DNA of 64,000 bases from Mycobacterium adipatum (lineage in GTDB: Bacteria; Actinomycetota; Actinomycetes; Mycobacteriales; Mycobacteriaceae). The DNA is taken from assembly GCF_001644575.1 (NCBI RefSeq), contig NZ_CP015596.1, forward strand, positions 3,534,001 to 3,598,000. The letters run 5' to 3'. This document shows, one piece after another, positions 61,652-64,000 of this stretch (position 1 is the first letter of the stretch; each line of letters begins with the position of its first letter). Below the pieces are notes generated by a model. That model saw nothing but the letters and a program-made list of their open reading frames with translations, was not told the DNA's origin and did no database searches. The position numbers were made by a program, and so were the translations under genes.

Positions 61652-61676
61652 GGCAGTCTCCTTTTTGCCAACCGAG

Positions 61677-61699
61677 GTTTTCGACTTACAATCGAAAAC
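61677..61699. promoter_or_regulatory. NrtR-type operator between nadA and nrtR
   Basis: A perfect 8-bp inverted repeat, GTTTTCGA (61677-61684) and TCGAAAAC (61692-61699), with a 7-nt spacer. It ends exactly before the nrtR ATG. The spacer holds TACAAT (61687-61692), 7 nt before that ATG, a leaderless -10 for nrtR; the other strand has GATTGT as a possible -10 for nadABC. Binding would block both genes, as described for NrtR in mycobacteria. Confidence 0.8.
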
Positions 61700-62392
61700 A
61701 TGGCTCATGGTAGCACCGACCACGAAGTGCTCGCCGTCGTGCTCCAGGTTCGCCGGCTGGACACCAAGAATCCGCAGCTCAGCGTGCTGCTGTGGGAGCG
61801 CGCGATGGATCCTCAGCGCGGCGCCTGGTCCCTGCCGGGTGGGCGGCTACGACATGACGAGGACATGATCAGTTCAGTGCGGCGTCAACTCGCGGAGAAG
61901 GTCGACCTGCGCGAACTGGCCCACTTGGAGCAGTTGGCGGTGTTCTCCGATCCCCAGCGGGTGCCGGGCCCGCGCACCATCGCCTCCACCTTCCTGGGCC
62001 TGGTGCCCTCCCCCGCCACCCCGGAGCTGCCGCCGGACACCCGCTGGCACCCGGTGTCGGCCCTGCCGCCGATGGCCTTCGACCACGGCACCATGGTGGC
62101 CAACGCATGTTCCCGGCTGATCGCGAAACTGTCCTACACGAACATCGGGTTTGCCTTGGCGCCAAAGGAATTCGCGCTGTCGACGCTTCGTGACATCTAC
62201 AGTGCCGCGCTCGGGCACCCGGTCGACGTGACCAATCTGCAACGGGTGCTCGAGCGCCGCAATGTCATCACCAGGACCGGGACGACCGCACGCTCGGGGC
62301 GCAGCGGGGGCCGTCCGGCGGCGCTGTACCGGTTCACCGAATCGCGCTACCGGGTCACCGACGAATTCGCCGCGTTGCGTCCCCCCGGGTGA
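61700..62392 (+). CDS. nrtR: NrtR-type NAD regulator (Nudix domain + winged helix)
   Basis: Protein of 230 residues. Residues about 8-140 form a Nudix domain, but the catalytic box is degenerate: [22 protein letters not shown] lacks the REXXEE glutamates (seen as RRQLAEKV). The C-terminal part (about 150-228) is a winged helix with [20 protein letters not shown] and LYRF. This is the plan of NrtR repressors of NAD synthesis, which bind ADP-ribose-type ligands. It is divergent from nadABC and autoregulated through the overlapping operator. It corresponds to Rv1593c. Confidence 0.9.
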   Translation: MAHGSTDHEVLAVVLQVRRLDTKNPQLSVLLWERAMDPQRGAWSLPGGRLRHDEDMISSVRRQLAEKVDLRELAHLEQLAVFSDPQRVPGPRTIASTFLGLVPSPATPELPPDTRWHPVSALPPMAFDHGTMVANACSRLIAKLSYTNIGFALAPKEFALSTLRDIYSAALGHPVDVTNLQRVLERRNVITRTGTTARSGRSGGRPAALYRFTESRYRVTDEFAALRPPG

Positions 62393-62434
62393 GTCGGGTG
62401 GCTTCTTAGACCCTTCTTAGGGAACAATGCCCGG

Positions 62435-63787
62435 ATGGACTTTGGCAGCACTGCGGCCGCGCCCGACGCCGAATGGATCGGAGCCGTCCCCCACCAGCCG
62501 CTGGACCGCTCCGCCCGTCCGCAGTTGCCCAAGGATGATCCCTTTTACGTCGCGCCGTCCGGCTTCCAGCACGCCGCCCCGGGCACCGTGCTGCGCAGCC
62601 GCGATGTCGAGCTGGCATTTCTCGGTCTGATCCCGCAACAGGTTCGCGCGGTGCAGCTGCTGTACCGGACCATGGACATGAACGGCAATCCCGAAGCCGC
62701 CGCCACCACCGTGGTGATCCCCGTCGACCGCGGACCGGAGCGCATCTGCCCGGTGGTCTCCTATCAGTGTGCGATCGACGCCATCTCCTCGCGGTGCTTC
62801 CCGTCCTACGCGCTGCGTCGCCACGCGGTGGCGCCCGGCGCGGTGCCCCAGTTCGAGATGCTGCTCGTGGCCGCCGCCGTGGCGGAGGGCTGGGCGGTGT
62901 CGGTGCCCGATCACGAGGGCGTCAGCGGCGCCTGGGGCACCCCGTACGAGCCCGGCTACCGCGTCCTCGACGGGCTGCGCGCGGCGATCAGCTCCGAACA
63001 ACTGACGCTGTCGCAGATGGCGCCGATCGGGTTGTGGGGCTACTCCGGTGGCGGATTGGCCAGCGCCTGGGCCGCCGAGATGAGCGGTTCCTACGCCCCC
63101 GAGCTCAATATCGTCGGCGCGGTCCTGGGCTCGCCGGTGGGCGACCTGGGCCGCACCTTCCGCAAGCTCAACGGGACCTTCGCCTCGGCCCTGCCCGCGC
63201 TGGTGGTCGCCGCACTCGCCGATGTCTATCCCGGTCTGCAACGCATCATCGCCGAACATGCCAGCGAGAGCGGACGGGCCCTGTTGGAGCGGTTGCATCA
63301 CATGACGACCGTCGAGGCCATCGTCCGGCTATGGCGCACCGACATGGGCGACCTGCTCGATCAGCCCCTGGAGCAGATCCTGTCCACCCCCGAGGTGCAG
63401 CACGTCTTCGCCGATATCAAGCTCGGGGTGGCGGTGCCCACCCCGCCGGTGCTGATCATCCAGGCCGTCCACGACGAGATCATCTCGGTGGACGGCATCG
63501 ACGAGTTGGCCGAGACCTATGCCTCCGGTGGCGCGCATGTCACCTATCACCGCGACATGTTCAGCGAGCACCTGCTGCTGCATCCGATGTCGGCACCGAT
63601 GGCGCTGCGCTGGCTCTCCGATCGCTTCGCCGCCCGCCCGCTCGGCGAGCACCTGCTGCGCACCAAGTGGCCGACACTGTTCAATCCGTCGACCTACAAG
63701 GGGATGGCGCGTCTGGCCGTGATCACCGCCAAGGTGCTGACCGGCCGCAAGGTGCATCGCCTGCCGTTGTCCGAGCTCGACCGCTAG
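62435..63787 (+). CDS. Secretory-lipase-family alpha/beta hydrolase
   Basis: Protein of 450 residues, similar to Rv1592c and fungal-type secretory lipases (LIP family). The nucleophile elbow is [13 protein letters not shown], the Asp is in QAVHDEIIS and the His in [10 protein letters not shown]. No clear signal peptide is seen at the N terminus ([14 protein letters not shown]). Substrate unknown; lipid or ester hydrolysis is inferred. AACAAT 6 nt before the ATG at 62435 may be a leaderless -10. Confidence 0.85.
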   Translation: MDFGSTAAAPDAEWIGAVPHQPLDRSARPQLPKDDPFYVAPSGFQHAAPGTVLRSRDVELAFLGLIPQQVRAVQLLYRTMDMNGNPEAAATTVVIPVDRGPERICPVVSYQCAIDAISSRCFPSYALRRHAVAPGAVPQFEMLLVAAAVAEGWAVSVPDHEGVSGAWGTPYEPGYRVLDGLRAAISSEQLTLSQMAPIGLWGYSGGGLASAWAAEMSGSYAPELNIVGAVLGSPVGDLGRTFRKLNGTFASALPALVVAALADVYPGLQRIIAEHASESGRALLERLHHMTTVEAIVRLWRTDMGDLLDQPLEQILSTPEVQHVFADIKLGVAVPTPPVLIIQAVHDEIISVDGIDELAETYASGGAHVTYHRDMFSEHLLLHPMSAPMALRWLSDRFAARPLGEHLLRTKWPTLFNPSTYKGMARLAVITAKVLTGRKVHRLPLSELDR

Positions 63788-63791
63788 CTGC

Positions 63792-64000
63792 TCAGGGCCG
63801 GCCCCGCTGCACCTCGTCCAGGCTCGGCAGCTGCCATTGCCGCCCCTGCTCCAGATCGAAGCTCATCGGCTGATAGCGCAGCAGCCCACTGCCCGGGTAC
63901 GGGGTGTACTCACCGAACCAGACCTCGCCGTCCACGGCGTAGAGGTCGACGCGGATGAAGTCCCAGCCGGCCCCCAGGGCACGGGCGACCTCCATCATCT
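63792..64000 (-). CDS. ATP-grasp-like (TupA-type) protein, C-terminal fragment
   Basis: The last 69 codons of a minus-strand gene that runs off the right edge. The segment WDFIRVDLYAVDGEVWFGEY, then TPYPGSGL, resembles the C-terminal metal- and ATP-binding part of TupA-like ATP-grasp proteins thought to act in polysaccharide or peptide synthesis. Function cannot be given from the fragment. The 3' end is 4 bases from the convergent lipase gene. Confidence 0.6.
   Translation of the reverse strand, partial: MMEVARALGAGWDFIRVDLYAVDGEVWFGEYTPYPGSGLLRYQPMSFDLEQGRQWQLPSLDEVQRGRP

Overview
The window is high-GC actinobacterial chromosome and almost certainly comes from a rapidly growing Mycobacterium (Mycolicibacterium). 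The evidence is mycothiol cysteine ligase (mshC), a PriA-type HisA, DUF3090 and PAC2 genes, an lppL-type lipoprotein, a NasN-type fused nitrate reductase, and gene order matching M. tuberculosis Rv2118c-Rv2141c on the left and Rv1592c-Rv1614 on the right (recognised from memory, not searched). Many genes have a TANNNT-like -10 element 6-8 nt before the start codon, the usual mycobacterial arrangement for leaderless mRNAs.

Left block (1-25.4 kb), conserved core: trmI (partial), an Fe-S RecB-like nuclease, a thioesterase, a flavin disulfide oxidoreductase, DUF4126, hisG-hisE, the glucose permease glcP with a candidate CRP site, a penicillin-binding-type serine hydrolase, a HAD phosphatase, an NmrA-like protein, metH, PAC2, an SDR, mshC-cysQ, a cell-envelope cluster (SCO1664-like, DUF3090, histidine phosphatase, uppP, a small conserved protein, lppL), pyrD, a PEBP protein, an M20 peptidase and tRNA-Leu(GAG).

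Middle block (25.4-39.3 kb), more accessory: an XRE regulator divergent from an E. coli-type ilvD, then nitrate/nitrite assimilation (a SH3-like small protein, the fused nitrate reductase nasN, the transporter narK, a small conserved protein, nirB, nirD) with a candidate GlnR box, and a DUF222/13E12 protein with a decayed HNH site. Left-block gene order ends at the tRNA and a different conserved block begins at lgt.

Right block (39.3-64 kb): lgt with a very long acidic repetitive tail, the trp genes (trpE, a Trp-associated membrane protein, trpC, trpB, trpA), bcp, an orphan ABC ATPase, and the his operon hisD-C-B-H-A-impA-F-I. A DNA methyltransferase plus a putative nuclease are appended to the 3' end of the his operon. 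Then come a deazaflavin-type oxidoreductase, a LysE exporter, nadA-nadB-nadC with the divergent regulator nrtR and a clear operator, a lipase and a partial ATP-grasp gene. HisA/PriA probably also supplies the missing TrpF step, linking the two amino acid pathways.

The least explained items are the methyltransferase/nuclease pair at the end of the his operon, two tandem 33-bp repeats with minigenes between trpC and trpB, and the 400-residue acidic tail of Lgt.
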